Positions 20,447 to 33,937 of a stretch of 64,000 nucleotides of DNA are shown piece after piece (within the stretch, counting starts at the first letter, position 1; the number at the start of each line of letters is the position of its first letter). The stretch is from Acorus gramineus (lineage: Eukaryota > Streptophyta > Magnoliopsida > Acorales > Acoraceae). The notes under the pieces were generated by a model. It was not told the origin of the DNA and searched no databases. It saw only the letters and a list, made by a program, of their open reading frames with translations. The translations under genes and the position numbers were made by a program. The DNA is taken from contig CM060853.1 of assembly GCA_030737835.1 (NCBI GenBank), positions 17,976,895-18,040,894 of the forward strand, in the 5' to 3' direction.

Positions 20447-23400
20447 TCATTGTCTGATCCTCTTATCGAACGAGAAATCCGAAACCGAAGACCCGACTTC
20501 GATCCCGCGCTGCGCCTCCTCGTCCCGCGCAGGCTCTCCCATCACAACAACATCAACACCAGCACCTTCCACGTCCACCATCTCCCTCTGTTTCTCGCGT
20601 TGGTGGTGATAAGAAGACGAACCACCTTCGTCGGTGGTGGTGGTGGTCGACTCCTCGATCTCCCACCGCTCGTGGCGGCGGTGGTGGCTGTCGGCATTGA
20701 AGCGTGTTGGGGAGGTTTGCAGGCTGTCGGCGTCGCTGATGCGGTAGTTCTGCAGGAGGTGGACCGGGGAGAGACCGTGCGCAGGGGTTGTGGGACGGCT
20801 CGTGGAGGTGGGCGTGGCGGAGCCGGACTTGCGGCTCTCCTTGAGGTGCTTGCGCGCCGTGCGGTGCCATTTTCGGAGGGCGGTCGCCACTCTCTCGTTG
20901 AATATGGTGGACTTCATATTGGATCCCATCTGATCATCATCAAGTCTGTGATCAGTATTCAATAAGAGATTGACTCATGATAATCATCTCATAAGATTTT
21001 CACAAGTCAATTTCTAATAGGAGACTAATTAAAGGACGGATAAAATATAAAAAAATTATCATTCCCAAGAATTTAATATTGGTAGATTATGTGGAAAGTA
21101 AAATTTTGACTCAGATGTTTATGAATAGATACAAGAGTGGATTATTCCAATCACTATTTTTATGACTGTTCCATCAAAAGAAATTGAGAATGAACATCAA
21201 ACTGTCAAACAGACCATAAATCTAATAAGATTCAGCTTTGATTGGATTCCATTTATGCAAGAAGCCTCACCTGAGTCACTAACGCATAGAGTGGGAGAGT
21301 GACGTAGCTGCATAGTATTTGAATGAGCACCCTGCACATGATTGTAGAAATGATATTATAGTCTATGCTCATAATCAATTTTTAAAATTAATTTTATCAT
21401 AAAAGTTGTTTCCAATCAATGTTTTCATAGACCTAAAATTGTAAGAGTCTCGCTTCAGAGGTATCTTAAGGTCTACTTGGAATCAATTTTTAAAAACAAT
21501 TTGTTCATAAAAGCTTTCTTCTAATCAATTTTATTTAATATCATAAAAATCTGGCTATGAAAATGACAATGTTGGAATCACCTTTCAAAAACAATTTTTA
21601 CATAAAACTTGCTTTTAGTCAATATTTCATAAAAACTGTTTTGTTATCAAATGCTAGAGTTTATAAAAAAAAATCATTTGGAACTGATTATCTGAAAACT
21701 GATTTTGTATAACACAATTGGTTTCAACCTTGGCCATAGCAAGAATTTTGTATATACTGACCCCATGGAGATTCTGATGATGATTTCCTCCAAGTGCAGA
21801 TGAAAACATGAACGCAATCCGAACTCATACTGCGCACATCAAAGCGCATTCACAAGTCATGCTACCAGAGCAAAAACTTCACTTCACTCATATAATTCGC
21901 TAAAAGGAGTTCTGAATCTGATACTTACCCAGCTCCACACGAAGAATGCAAGCTGAAACGCGTTCTGGGCACGATAAAACAGCACAATGAGAACCAAGAA
22001 TTCTATGCTTTACATGCTGAAACAGTCCATTTTTCAATGATAGAGAACCTGAAACAGAACAAAATGGATCAAGTAGAGGAGGAGACCCGGTCGATTGAAC
22101 CAGAATAGCTTGTCTCCAGGCAGGACCACCGGAGCGCCTTTCACAACATCACCGCGATCTTGAATTTGTAATCCCATTCTAGTGATTATCACTTGGAGTT
22201 GTGTCCCCACCAGTAGTACTATCTGTTTCAGAATTGCATCATTTTCAGACCACCTTATGTGTCATGTCACATTTGAAGGGCCATCAACATTTCATGTTCA
22301 GACTACTTACAATCAAAGGGATGAATGGTAGCCAAAAGTAAGCATACCAACCTGTCCAAAATGTATCACTTGTTAATCAATATATAACATGTTGATATGA
22401 AGATTAGTGTTCTTATTTAATTTACCATGGGTGTTGAACAGCAAGAACAGCACGGTGAAGAACCATATCGTCGGGCTGTCGAATTTCAATTGTATGATCA
22501 GTCCAAACATATAGATCATCCAATCTAGTGAAAGATACAGTGAATGAACAATGTTAGTGCACCTGATCCCAACCACCACTTTGAAATCATCTTCTAAGGA
22601 CCTCTTGATGTACTTCTGGAAATCAAACTTGGTTGCGCTTTGGGGGGCCAGATGTGCCTAATGTTTGCATAAAAACATCACAGGTGACATATCAATTCAA
22701 AACATGTAGGTTCTTTGCAAATTCATGCATTGAAAAACATAACGACAGGACAATATTTAGATAGATGTACTGATTGCAAATAAATTGGAATATGAAATTT
22801 TTTAGAAAAATTATTCATCTAGCCTCATGTGCAGCCCTGCAGTTTTTTTTTTTTCTTAATGTACATCCTCGCCCAATGAAATATATATATTATTATGAAA
22901 AGTAAAATTATATATTGATAAACTATACATATTTATTATGAAAATAATAAAAAAATATATAATTTTTCATACATCACACTCGTGAAGTATACTTATTGTA
23001 TTAGTATAATATACATGCTACTAGTGAAGTATATAGACGATTAGGGACCGCATCTGACCGCAGGCAGGGCTATAAAACAGACTAAATGTATTTGTGTCCA
23101 AATTTTCTTAACAAAAATAGAAAAAATTAATTACAGGTCTCTCAGCATACCCCCATATTCATTTTTAGTTCCTGCAACTTTTCAACTTAACAATAGGTCC
23201 TTGGGTACCAATCCCTATTATGTCTCATGAGTCCCTGTCACTAACAGAAGGGATAACGACCGTTAATTTTTTTCATTTTGCCCCCATTCAAACACTGTTA
23301 CGTACTATATGTACATTGTAAATCAACTGCAGTATAACTATTCTATGTACACTGATATATGTGCATGTGTACACTGTTAGTAATTTGTGTGTACTATTAT

Positions 23401-26142
23401 AGGCCTCAGAGAGCAAAAACGGAGGTGGGAAGCGATAGAAGGGCGTGAGGGAGGGGGAGGGCTACCGTCTCTGAGGGTTAGGGAGAAAGGGGGGAGACAC
23501 AAAGAAGAGAAGGGGCTGAGGGTAAAAATGAAAGAAAAAATGTTGGGGTTAACAGAAAATGAATGGAAGGACCCAAACATAATAAGTGTTGATACCTGAG
23601 GACCTATTGTTAGGTTGAAAAGTTACAGAGACTTAAAATTAATACGAGAGTATGTCGAGGACTAAGGGACCTGTAATTAATTTCTCCATAAAAAACAGTG
23701 GACACTAACAAAAGTGTTTTAAAAAATATGCTATATTTTTTCATGGTGGAACAAAATTGAACATATTTGATGAGAAGAGGTGTGAAAATGAACTTTGTTT
23801 TTCATTTTCTTCCTATTTAATTTCTATCCTTATAAAAGAAAGCAAGTTGTGGCATTTTAATAACAAATTCAAACCGACGTACTCAAAGAAAGCCATATCA
23901 TTTTAAACTTAGGATTATAACCTCTGGTTCATAAAGTCCAAAGCTTACACAACTAACTTCGAAAGTCAACTTACCATTATAAATCCATGTCTCAATGTTA
24001 AATAGTCAACCTTTGGAACAGACCTAACAAACTGCCTAAAGAAGCAGACCTGTTTTTTATATAACACAGACAACAAAATAAAGATTAAATTAAGTTTTTA
24101 ATCCAAACTATGATTTTTTTTATATACATAACAATATCAGTGGTTGATGGAACTCACAATCCAGATGAGAATGTGTGATCTACTCCAGAAATTCAAATGG
24201 CGACGCCCGAACGATGTGTCCCTCGCAAATCTGAACCTCTCAGGATCTACAGATTAATAGAACAAATAAGAATAAAATCAATAACAAGCCCTTGTTTGAA
24301 CACATCAAACGTTAATAATGTCACCAACCATGTGTGAACTGGTACTCGGCTGTCCTTGTTTCTTTCTCCCATGATTTCCATCTTCCCATCTGTGCCGCGA
24401 AGAGTCTCATTTGTTTTTTTAAAGAAAAAATAGACTATATATATATAACTTTTAAAAGATTATAATAATCCGAATCTTGCCTCAAAAGCAAGCGGGGGAG
24501 GAGATGAAGAGAAAAAGAAAAGGAGATTTACAAAAAGGAAGGAAAATGCACACACAAGTAGTGTAAAGCACAATCAACTCCCAAATAAAGAAACATCAGA
24601 GCATCAAACCATCAAAGTTGCAGTAATTATATCGTTGTGTGTTTTTAATTGATCTTATCATAATAAATGTAGATTGTTAATACCAACCTTTGCTCTACCT
24701 AGAGCCATGGTGAGAATACAGTAGAGCACATGAAAGACGGCCAAGACGAAGATGAATATATGGAGTTGGTGAATCGCATCCGACGAAATGAGTGGGACTT
24801 TGTTCTGAAACACTACAACGATACATCATTAAACCACCTCTAGATAGGTTGGTAGAAGTACTGCGTTCGAGTAGAAGGGGAATATATTCTGTATCTGGAA
24901 ACTGAATTAGAAAATGAACAACTCACCCAATGGAGCATTTAGAAATATGGTTTGATTGATTCAGCATTTGCGAGTAACCAAAACTCCGAACGTGTTTCCC
25001 AAACATAGAAAAAGTGTTTTTTAAGAATCAATTTTTCACAAACCAAAAAAATTATTATTTTCAGGAATCAAACCTCAAAACAACTATTGAAAATAGTTTA
25101 TGAGAAAACATATGCTTTTGTTGGGTTTTCAAGTGATGTTTATTTTGATATCTAAAAACTGTTGTCTGCTTTATTCGCTCGGCATTTGAAAATGAGTTTA
25201 CGTAGCATTTTAAAAGTGGCATGGAAAACATTTCTTTCATTTATAGCAGCAGTATGTGAAATAACTTTCATAAAAGTTGTTTTTGTTTTATGATAAAATG
25301 AGTTTGGATTTATAAGCATGATCTTTCTAAAAGTTGTTCAAACATGTCTCCAAGTGTTAATTTTTAACAGGGAAAAAAGAAGATACTTGACTTGCCTTGG
25401 CTGCGCAGTTATTGCCGCCACCACCAGCCAAAACGCGCCGGAAACTTGTGACTGAATCGGAATCGATCACCAAAAGTCGACGCGTAATTGCCTGAATCGA
25501 CGCCAGGGGACCTTCGGAGTACTCGTGTTCATCATCACCATCATCTTTATTCAAGGCTCTCTGCTCCGATTCGTTGCAGGGGTGCCACGAATCGCCGACG
25601 CTCTTCGACACGCATATCTTCGATATCGGGCCTTGCCCCACCGTTAGTAACAGCGATATGAATCCCATCAGCATGAGCTCTATCAACCCAAACAGAAACA
25701 ACAATCGCTCTCAATGAATCAAAAAGTCATTCTAATATTAGGCGCAGATACACTCAGTCTAATTTTACATAATTTACAGCACGCACGTCTAATAGAGCAG
25801 CGTAAGAAAATTTAGAATTTTTTTCTTGACATACCGGATTTGATCTTCTCTAATGCCTCGTAGAGAGCTTTCTTGTGAGCCTTCTTGAGCCACTGCTCAT
25901 TGTTTTAAACATAGCAAGTTAGTGTGATCGGACTAATAAAAATATGAATTGAGTACTAGGTAATTGATCTGGTTTGTGTTGATAAAGTGGTGATCAGAAA
26001 GAATGACCTTTCCGATGAGTTCGATGACATGCTCGATGACAATGGAGATGACGACGAGGACCAGACACACTCCGGCGACCGCCCATGTCGGCGTTTGTTC
26101 GAGAGAACGCGATTGAGCTCCTCCCCCTCCTCCTCCAGCCAT
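20447..26142 (-). CDS. MLO: MLO family seven-transmembrane protein, clade V type (complete, 15 exons)
   Basis: Complete 611-residue MLO protein. Coding exons on the - strand: 26142-26008, 25892-25835, 25679-25387, 24804-24688, 24389-24329, 24246-24158, 24049-23975, 22657-22563, 22475-22426, 22351-22311, 22222-22049, 21964-21929, 21829-21762, 21331-21271, 20929-20447; every junction keeps phase. MLO proteins are plasma-membrane proteins with seven helices, an extracellular N-terminus and a calmodulin-binding cytosolic tail; several act in Ca2+ flux. Seen: first helix in exon 1, the long first loop with NCAAK, WFNRP and LFLLFNTHG, and a basic amphipathic calmodulin-site candidate around Trp472. 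The tail has RPTTPAHG and SPVHLL blocks and ends in DFSF (602-605), matching the D/E-F-S/T-F tetrapeptide of clade V (AtMLO2/6/12 group), whose loss gives powdery mildew resistance. No lesion is visible. Intron 7 hosts a foldback element. Confidence 0.95.
21332..21761 (-). repeat. Degenerate tandem units in MLO intron 13
   Basis: Three loosely similar stretches of about 100 bp share CAATTTTTAAAAACAATTT-like and TTCATAAAAGCTT-like cores. They lie wholly within the intron between exons 13 and 14. Low-complexity AT sequence makes the repeat call uncertain. Confidence 0.35.
23121..23687. mobile_element. TIR/foldback element inside MLO intron 7
   Basis: Inverted arms of about 105 bp: 23121-23225 begins AAATTAATTACAGGTC, and the reverse complement of 23572-23687 reads AAATTAATTACAGGTC and stays similar through AACAATAGGTCC. 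The inner part has a G/A-rich, open but unrecognised frame pair (23377-23599). No transposase. It accounts for much of the unusually large 1.3-kb intron between exons 7 and 8. Confidence 0.75.
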
Positions 26143-29100
26143 CTCTCTTGATCAGCTCAAGAGACACTTGTAAGAGGAGGTCTTATGCTTATGGTTCATG
26201 AAATGAGGAGGTCTTGTTGTTTGTATTGGTTTGTTCTTTGTCCTTTACGTGTTTGAGAAGGTTGGGTGGGTATTCACATATTTGAATGGAAAGATTTATT
26301 AGTGAGGGTGGGGTGAGGGGGAGGTAGAGTGGAAGACTAGATGCATAAATGGGGAATGAAGGGAAAAAATGAACAAGAGGGTCTGTTTTGAGAAAATAAA
26401 TGTCCATATACAGTGATGCTTAAATAAAGTAGGAATATGCTCGATAATTATTTTATTTTTAATTATTAGCCTTACTTCTCTAGATATATTTATATCAATA
26501 AATAAAAATATTTTTATGTGTTATTTGAAAAAAAATTATCTCACAATACACTCTCATGTATCTTATAACATGTCACATCTATAATATCATACGTATACAC
26601 ATCTCTCACATTTATTCTCACACACAAATCATTTATGTAATAGCATAACTAACTCTCATTTAAAAAATCATAAACTATTATTTATGAAAAATCAAACAAC
26701 AAAAAAACTATTTTTAAGATTTCTTGTGAAAATAATAAAAAAGATAACCAAATAAAAAACATAAGAAGCAAGATAGAAAAAGGAAATCCCGCGATCCCGT
26801 CCCAGGGCCACCGTTGGCCATACTGGTAAAAAGGATTTGTACCATTGAACTTGGAACTTTGAATTTTGAATCCAATGAACTGATCAATCTAGGATATTTT
26901 TTAACAATAGTTGTTCAGTCTGGACAGTAGTGAGATTGAAATCAATTGATATCTATTGGAACATGTTTATTGCATGTTTTAAACATGTTCTGATACGGTA
27001 GACAAAAGAAACTAGAAAGTCTTGCATGTCTTAATATGCATAAAGCGGTTGTAAGTTTGCAACAATTATTGAGCGTTACGATGACATTATAGTTGGAAAA
27101 AATCAACATTTAATGATAACCAACAACAAGTAATCCACATAGAATCTTGGATAATTAATTAATAATTAAGATCTCCACCTAAATAGTTTTAGATTATATC
27201 ACTGATTGTATATGTTGTTAAACTATAATAATTATTCTCTCTGTGTTAACGTGTTATGTTTTTCTCGCTGTTGATGTTCACCTTTACACCTCAAGAGAAG
27301 GAAATATTGTATGTTTTTAAATATTCAACTCTATCAGTCACTGTCTCAAATAATTAATGGAAGTTTAACATTTTTTTCTTCATATAAAATATCTTCTTTT
27401 GTTTACCGAGCCAATCAATACATTTTGTCAAAGAAAGAAAATGTGGAGATGAGATTGCAATATTAATTATAGCAAAAAAATAAAATGAAAAAAATAACAA
27501 TTTTTTTCAAATCAAAACAGTCAATATTAATATTACAAACATGAAATGACTTTTTGGTTTGGACAAGCTCAAAGCCAGACAGAAATACATGATTACAAAA
27601 CCATTCATTTTTTTTTTTTAATCTCTTCTAAGATGACCATGGCGCCGAAGATATTATTTATATTGTATGACACTCGTGATATGTCATATATCCACATGCA
27701 CGTGGTCCCTAAAAACAGATCAAATCCATAAGTCAAAATTCAAACAAATTAAAGCATACCTGTAGAAGTAGCATTGGAGGTGATCCTTACACTCATTGTA
27801 GGTACATTATATTAAAATAGTGTTGAATGGATGGATGGATGGATGGATATGTAGGTACTATTCATGCATCTTTTGAAGTCTAATGGAGATACATTTTAGT
27901 TTTGTATTTAGACCAGCTTTTAGTTCGTGAATTATATATTATCCTTATATCAAAAATCCAAATAAAACCTTAGAATTTAAACTCCATTTCTATGAAAAAC
28001 AAACTACAACTTATCAAACCCATGTGAGTTGGAAAAACATATAATAATAAACGAATGAATGTGTACATGTATATATGAGCACATCTTTTATTGAATAAAA
28101 AATAGTATTAAAAATAAGATAAAATATTATAAATTTATATTTTGTCATAGAAGATTGAAAGAACAATTATGATGAAAGGTGTTGTTACATACATTTTATA
28201 TATATATATATGTACAGTATATATTTAGTTTTTGTTGAGTTTATAAAATACATGCTTTGATACAATAAATATATAAATTTTTATTTTCTTATAAATGAAT
28301 TAATATATATATATATATATAAATATGAAATACTCTCCTAAAAAAGTAAAATCAAAACAGGTGAATATCTTAGCTTAGCTTTAAGTTATACACCCCTGAC
28401 CAACATTATCCCATGGAGAAGTGAATACAAAAAACAAGCTGCCAACGTTAAAGAAGAGGTATTAAAATGTCGACCTTCTGCTGATGTGGGCAGATTATAT
28501 CAAATCAAAACAAACGGAAAAGTCAAATGGATCCACCCATTCATGCACGTACGTAAAAATGAAGGGTAGTTAATTATTATTTTATGGTTTCTTTTTTCAA
28601 AATAGAGTATTGAAGATATACAGAGATGAAAAAGTTGACTCCGTTTGTTTAATAGAGAGAGAGAGTTCTGATTTCTGAAACGTGTTTGGAGGGAAACGCA
28701 AACAGTTCCTTACTTTGAAATTTAGAAAACGGGGTGGTTGACTTGTTAGGAGACAATTAATGGCGTTCTGATATCCTGAATCATAGTGACCGATTTTCGC
28801 TTGACTATTCATTCATTCGTCGGCTACATCCAATCTCAACCGATTTAAATTGATTTTTTTTCAAAAATGAGCTAATCGGGTATGAATTAAAAAAAAAAAA
28901 AAATCAATTTATTTTGATTTGAAGTTAGTTTTACTTAAATAAAAAAATTGAATTAACCTGAATTAAATTTAAACATATGATCAGTCATAATCCATATTCA
29001 TTTATATTATTTTTTTATATTAAAAATTATATTATTGTTATACCATTAATATTTATAAAAATATAAATATATTAATTTATATCATCAACCTTAGCCGTTG

Positions 29101-30606
29101 ATATTTTTGTAAAAACTAACCTCTAAAAAATTCTAACAAACCCAATTTGTAGAAAGAAAAAAATTTAAAGGATATGTTCCTTTTAGTTCCTTTTATGGAC
29201 TAAAAAGAAAACCAAATAATTTAGGGATAGATCCCTCTCAAGGACTAATAAGAAACGTACCTTTTAAATCTAGGGACTTAACCAAAATATAAAGAAGTGA
29301 GGAATCGGTCACTAAATCATATAGTTTACAGGCACCTAAAATTAAAAAACCCTAAAAATTAATATAATTCTTATGTCAAGATGATGCAACAATTCAAATC
29401 CGATTAACTCACTGGTTAATCCAATGACCCTTAACCCGTTCAACTTTCTAGGTCAATGAACGTTTCGATTTTTAAAACATTGATGAAGAGAGGTGTGAGA
29501 TCCAAATCCAAACATATAGCATAACATACATGTGTTCTTCTCTTGGATGATACAATCGGACTGCAAGCTAGTGTGTGACACCTGGCAAGCTCAACAGTCT
29601 CAAAAGAACCATGAATTGGGGTGAGGGTAAGGTGTTTAGTCCAACATTCCCTAATGAGAGAAGATGGTCTGTACTTATATGTGAGCGCAGCTCTTACGTA
29701 CCAAAATGCGTTTTAAACCCGTGGGTCTATTTAGAGGCAAAACAGACAATTTTTTGCTGTGTAAGCCTAGAATGTTATAATTGGTACCAGAACATGTCCA
29801 TTAAATGATGGTGGGTGTGATCCCGTACGAGGACATTACATAGTGAGTCCCATTATTATTTATAAAAATTATATGCCTTAGATTAGTGTACCATTATAGA
29901 CATGGTAAATTGTACCGGCTTATTGAAATATTGTTAATAAAATAGAGAAAAATCCAAATAACCTCCATGAACAATCTGAAATCTATGTAACCTCCTTGAT
30001 TTTCTCAAATCCATATCAGATGGTTTAGAGGGGTTTATTTGGATTTTTTCCTCAAAAAACATGTAGACATTAAAGGAGCTGGATATTGTATGAAAATCAT
30101 AGGTTTGAGATGTATACAATAAATACAACTCTCATCAAATAACAGTTTAATAAGACATCAAACCAAGACTTTTTAACAAGGTGCATGTATGGTTTGTAAC
30201 TCTCCATCACGAGCCTATCCAATGCGTGACGCAACAATGGTGACCGACCAAAAAATCAACAATCCCAAAATCAACCATCCGTACGTAGCAGTGGTACACA
30301 TAATTTTGTGCACGTAATGCAAAACTTTCGATATCGTATGCTTTAGCTAGATTTGACACATATGCCAATGAACAAAGGTCTTTTCCATGCCCATTTTTTT
30401 GTGAGAAGCGCGGGTGAGGTCCAACGCTTGTTTGTCCACGTATTTATGTACTCATGTATGTTAGATTTTATCACATCATAATATATATATTAATAATTAT
30501 TATGAATGAAAAATTTTATTATTAAATTTTTTATTTAAATGATAATCATAGATATTAAAATGATAAGAACTGATTGTTACGAATACGTTGAATAATTAAA
30601 TTGAAA
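26143..30606. other. MLO upstream region and AT-rich intergenic DNA
   Basis: The first few hundred bases left of 26.5 kb are presumably the MLO promoter and 5' leader (- strand). The rest is AT-rich with short simple repeats, such as an ATGG tract at 27826-27848 and TA tracts near 28200 and 28305. A weak retrotransposon-like stretch at about 29550-29830 contains TTGGTACCAGAAC, similar to an initiator-tRNA primer-binding site. A small hairpin lies at about 29945-30050. No gene found. Confidence 0.5.
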
Positions 30607-30797
30607 CAATTTTCATATCAGTACGTACTGATGGGATTTTCATCAGTATATCTCTGGATGGACGACACATGTCCATCAGAATGCATTAATAGAATTTTCA
30701 TCAATGATTTTATAATTAATGAAAGATATTTTTACTCGTCGTCCATCCAGACATGTACTGATGAAAATCCCATTGATACGTACTGATATAAAAATTC
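30607..30797. mobile_element. Hairpin MITE-like element (60-nt arms)
   Basis: Arms 30607-30666 and 30738-30797 are inverted repeats about 85% identical, separated by a 71-nt loop. Each arm includes a nested palindrome around CAGTACGTACTG and shares TGGGATTTTCATCAGTA and CTGGATGGACGAC. No coding capacity. The size and structure suit a short MITE. Confidence 0.7.
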
Positions 30798-31440
30798 TCT
30801 ATCAAATTGTCCAATCCCAATCCCCTTTTTTGTATAATATTTTTTAGACATACACTTTAAAAAGCAAATTATGAGTATAGTTATTTTTGCATACTTTTTG
30901 GCCTCTAACACATTTTAATTTTTCAATATAAAAAATGTTTAAAAAGTACATATATTTACAAGAAAATGAAAAATATATTCAAATGAACTGAATGTACATC
31001 TTTTATATATTTTTTTAAACTAAGTATATATCATGCTCTCCTATTTATTAGGTAGGGGAAAATGGGGATGCTAAAAAAATCCAAAATTAGGTTTGCATGC
31101 TCCCTTTTTAAAAATAGGAAAAAAGTGTCATTCATGTAATAACTTGTGCGATCTAACATGTTTTGAATTTTTTAAAAAAGATATATATATATATATATAT
31201 TTTTATTTAAAATATATATATATATCTTTGAATCATAATACATTAAATGTATCTTTTTTTATTTTTCATAATACAGTATATACTCAATTAGAATTCAATA
31301 TTTTCCTAGGATTTTATTTTGGGTTTGCAAATGAATGGGCCAACACTCAATCCGTCCCCAATCTAGTTCGGGTTTTGCTATCATGTGACGTCCAGCCCAA
31401 ATTGCTAATTCCAGCCCAAACACGGGAAAACAAAACCAAC

Positions 31441-32785
31441 TAGGGCTGCAACTTGGATTGGATTCAATCCAAACCTAACTGATTGAATCCGATTTTTATA
31501 TAGATTGGGTTATAAAAATCAGATTCGGGTTGGGCAATTTGAGTAGAGTAAAAAATCAAGTTGATTTCGGGTTGGCATTATAAACAACCCAACCCAATTC
31601 AAACCTATAGGCCATTGATGTTTGATTCTTACTCTAAATCTTTACTTTTATATTATAATATAATTTTTTTTTTGGACTTACATTGTAGTGGGTGATTAAA
31701 ATTTATGAAATATTTTTTTTTTGTTAAAATTAGGCTTGAAAAATAGATTCCGTAGGTTGGTTTGGGTTACCACGGGTTGGGTTTAGATTAAAATCATCGG
31801 GTTGAAATTCAGGTTGAGTTGGGTTAGGGTTGAAGTACTAGGCCTATCAACGGGTCGGGTCCAGACCTGGACCTGATCCGACCCGGACCCCGATTATACG
31901 TGTAATATACCTGACCAGACTTTGGACCCGACCCGGCGGATCCGAACAAACAAACAGGTCGGGTCCGGATTCACCCCGCCCCAACCTGTTGGACCCGAGA
32001 CCCGATTGTTTTATTAAAATATGCTCATATATTATAAGACCATTAGTATTAGTTGATACATAATTTTATTTCTTACTTAACTTATTTTTGTATCCACAAG
32101 TTCATAAATCATAATCATAACAAGCCCATAAATCATAAGTCATAATCATAACATTTTGTTCGTTGTGTTGATGTTGCAACTTGCAAGAACTTGATTGTTT
32201 AATATGTAATAAATTTAGTAATGTATTGTCGTCGGTTTATTTTGGACAATTAACTTATTAGTTTTTGAATTTGTATAATTAATTAGTTTGTTGCATGATT
32301 TATGTTTATTATTTAGGTTAATATGTTAGTGTTTATTGTTTTGAATATTGTTTATGTTAGTATTGTTTTGAATGTTTGTATAATTAATTATGTTTATTAT
32401 TTAGGTTAGTGATTATTGTTTTGGATGTTGTTTAATAATTCATTTACTTCTTTTGAATTGTATAAAATTATATTCAAACATAGTCTCATTAATAATAATG
32501 TTTTATTACAAAAAATTTCAAATAGAATGATAAGGCAAACAAATACATGAGCTCTTCTTGTTTTTTTTTTTTTTTACCAACCATTCGGGTCAGGTCAGAC
32601 CCGGATCGACCGGTCCGGGTCCACATTTCCCTGGACCCGCTGGGTCTTGCCACGGGTCGGATCTGGGTCCACCCCGACCCAACCCAAACCCGACCCGTTG
32701 ACAGGCCTAGGTTGAACACCTTGAATTTTGGGTTGGATTCTGATTGGGGTCAATCCGAATTCAATCCACTTGAGTTGTAGCCCTA
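31441..32785. mobile_element. Non-autonomous hAT-type element (outer)
   Basis: Ends are TAGGGCTGCAACT (left) and TAGGGCTACAACT (reverse complement of right). Target duplications are AAACCAAC (31433-31440) and AAACCAAT (32786-32793), 7 of 8 identical. The sub-terminal sequence is rich in GGTTGGGTT / CCAACCC-like motifs in inverted orientation. A second TIR element is inserted inside it (31842-32706). No transposase. Confidence 0.75.
31842..32706. mobile_element. Second TIR element nested inside the hAT-type element
   Basis: Terminal inverted repeats GCCTATCAACGGGTCGGGT (left) and GCCTGTCAACGGGTCGGGT (reverse complement of right), each followed by more GGGTC-rich sequence. Both ends abut CTAG (31838-31841, 32707-32710), which is palindromic, so target-duplication length and family are not certain. 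AT-rich interior without transposase. Confidence 0.7.
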
Positions 32786-32810
32786 AAACCAATTGATGTA
32801 CTATTAATGA

Positions 32811-33411
32811 AAGGGTAAAATGCATTTTGATCCCCTTAAATTTGTAAAACCTGCAAAACACTTCTTATAATTTAAAAATATACATTTACACCCCTCGATT
32901 AGTGAGGTAGAAGAGTTGCACCTCGTTCTCCTGAACAATCAGGGTTTAATCCCTGTCCACTCCAACTATCGAAACTAATTTATGTTAAAGTGTTGGGTTG
33001 TGGGCCTTGCGCCCAGTGATCTACATGCAACTCATAGCCTTGCAACAAAAATAAATAAAAAATGACACATTTACATTCTATCAGTTAAATTACATGGTAA
33101 CATGGTAAAAACTATAACATGAGAAATATCATTTCTTAAAATGTATGAATGATTAATATTTATTAAGATATAAGAATATTTTTTCATTACTTAAAACGCA
33201 TGGATTAAGTATCAAATATTATTTTAAATGATAAAATAACACTTTTATGTTACCATTTTTTGTAGTTTAAAGATGAGTATATAGTAGGGTAGGGGTATAA
33301 GTGTGTATATTTTTAAATTACAATAGAGAGTGTGTCTGTATATTTTGAAACTATAAAGAGTGTTTATGCATGCTTCACAAACTTAAGTGGATGTACATGC
33401 ATTTTACCCTT
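32811..33411. mobile_element. TIR element with AAGGGTAAAATGCA ends
   Basis: Left arm from 32811 and the reverse complement of the right arm ending 33411 share AAGGGTAAAATGCAT and then CTTAA(A/G)TTTGT over about 65 bp. It begins 25 bp after the hAT-type element ends. Its interior includes a short stretch (about 32900-32965) with a tRNA B-box-like GGTTTAATCCC, possibly a SINE fragment. Confidence 0.65.
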
Positions 33412-33937
33412 AAGGCCCATTTTTGAATAGGGGAATAAAGGGTGAAATAGAAGGGATAAAACAGAATAAAGGTAAAATAACTGTCTAGGTGGATGGTATA
33501 AATGGGTATATCCATGCAGAATTATGTGAGAATAAGCTGATATTTATATTCTAAGCCCTCCCGTATAATTGTGTTATATCTCAAATGATATAAGGAGACC
33601 CACCTATCAAATCGCATGTTATCACCACAAATCACATGTCATCACCCCTTGTACATCAATTTTGTCCACATGTTAAATCAACTTTTTACATTTTATTAAC
33701 ATTTTATTCTTTATCATCAACCAAACACTCTAATCTTTATTATTATATTTTTCAACAAAAATAAATAAAAACACAATCAAACAAAAAATTACTTATTCCA
33801 TTGATAAAATCAACGATGCTAAAAATATGTATAAACCCAAGAATAGTTTATGTATAAGTAGCCCTCACCGAAACTCTCCTCACTAAGAACTGAGAATGAC
33901 CCCCCAAAAAACAAAACAGAAAATTTTTTCTTTAACC
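33412..33937 (+). promoter_or_regulatory. Upstream region of taspase gene with TATA-like site
   Basis: A TATA-like TATAAG occurs at 33853-33858, 80 bp before the chosen ATG. The rest is AT-rich with no other firm element. Confidence 0.35.

Noticed and set aside
20450-20965. 171-codon + strand frame
   Set aside because: Exact antisense shadow of the last MLO exon; Ser/Arg-rich low-complexity product with no family resemblance.
29550-29830. LTR retrotransposon with primer-binding site
   Set aside because: Only a short match to an initiator-tRNA-type site; no paired LTRs or pol frame nearby.
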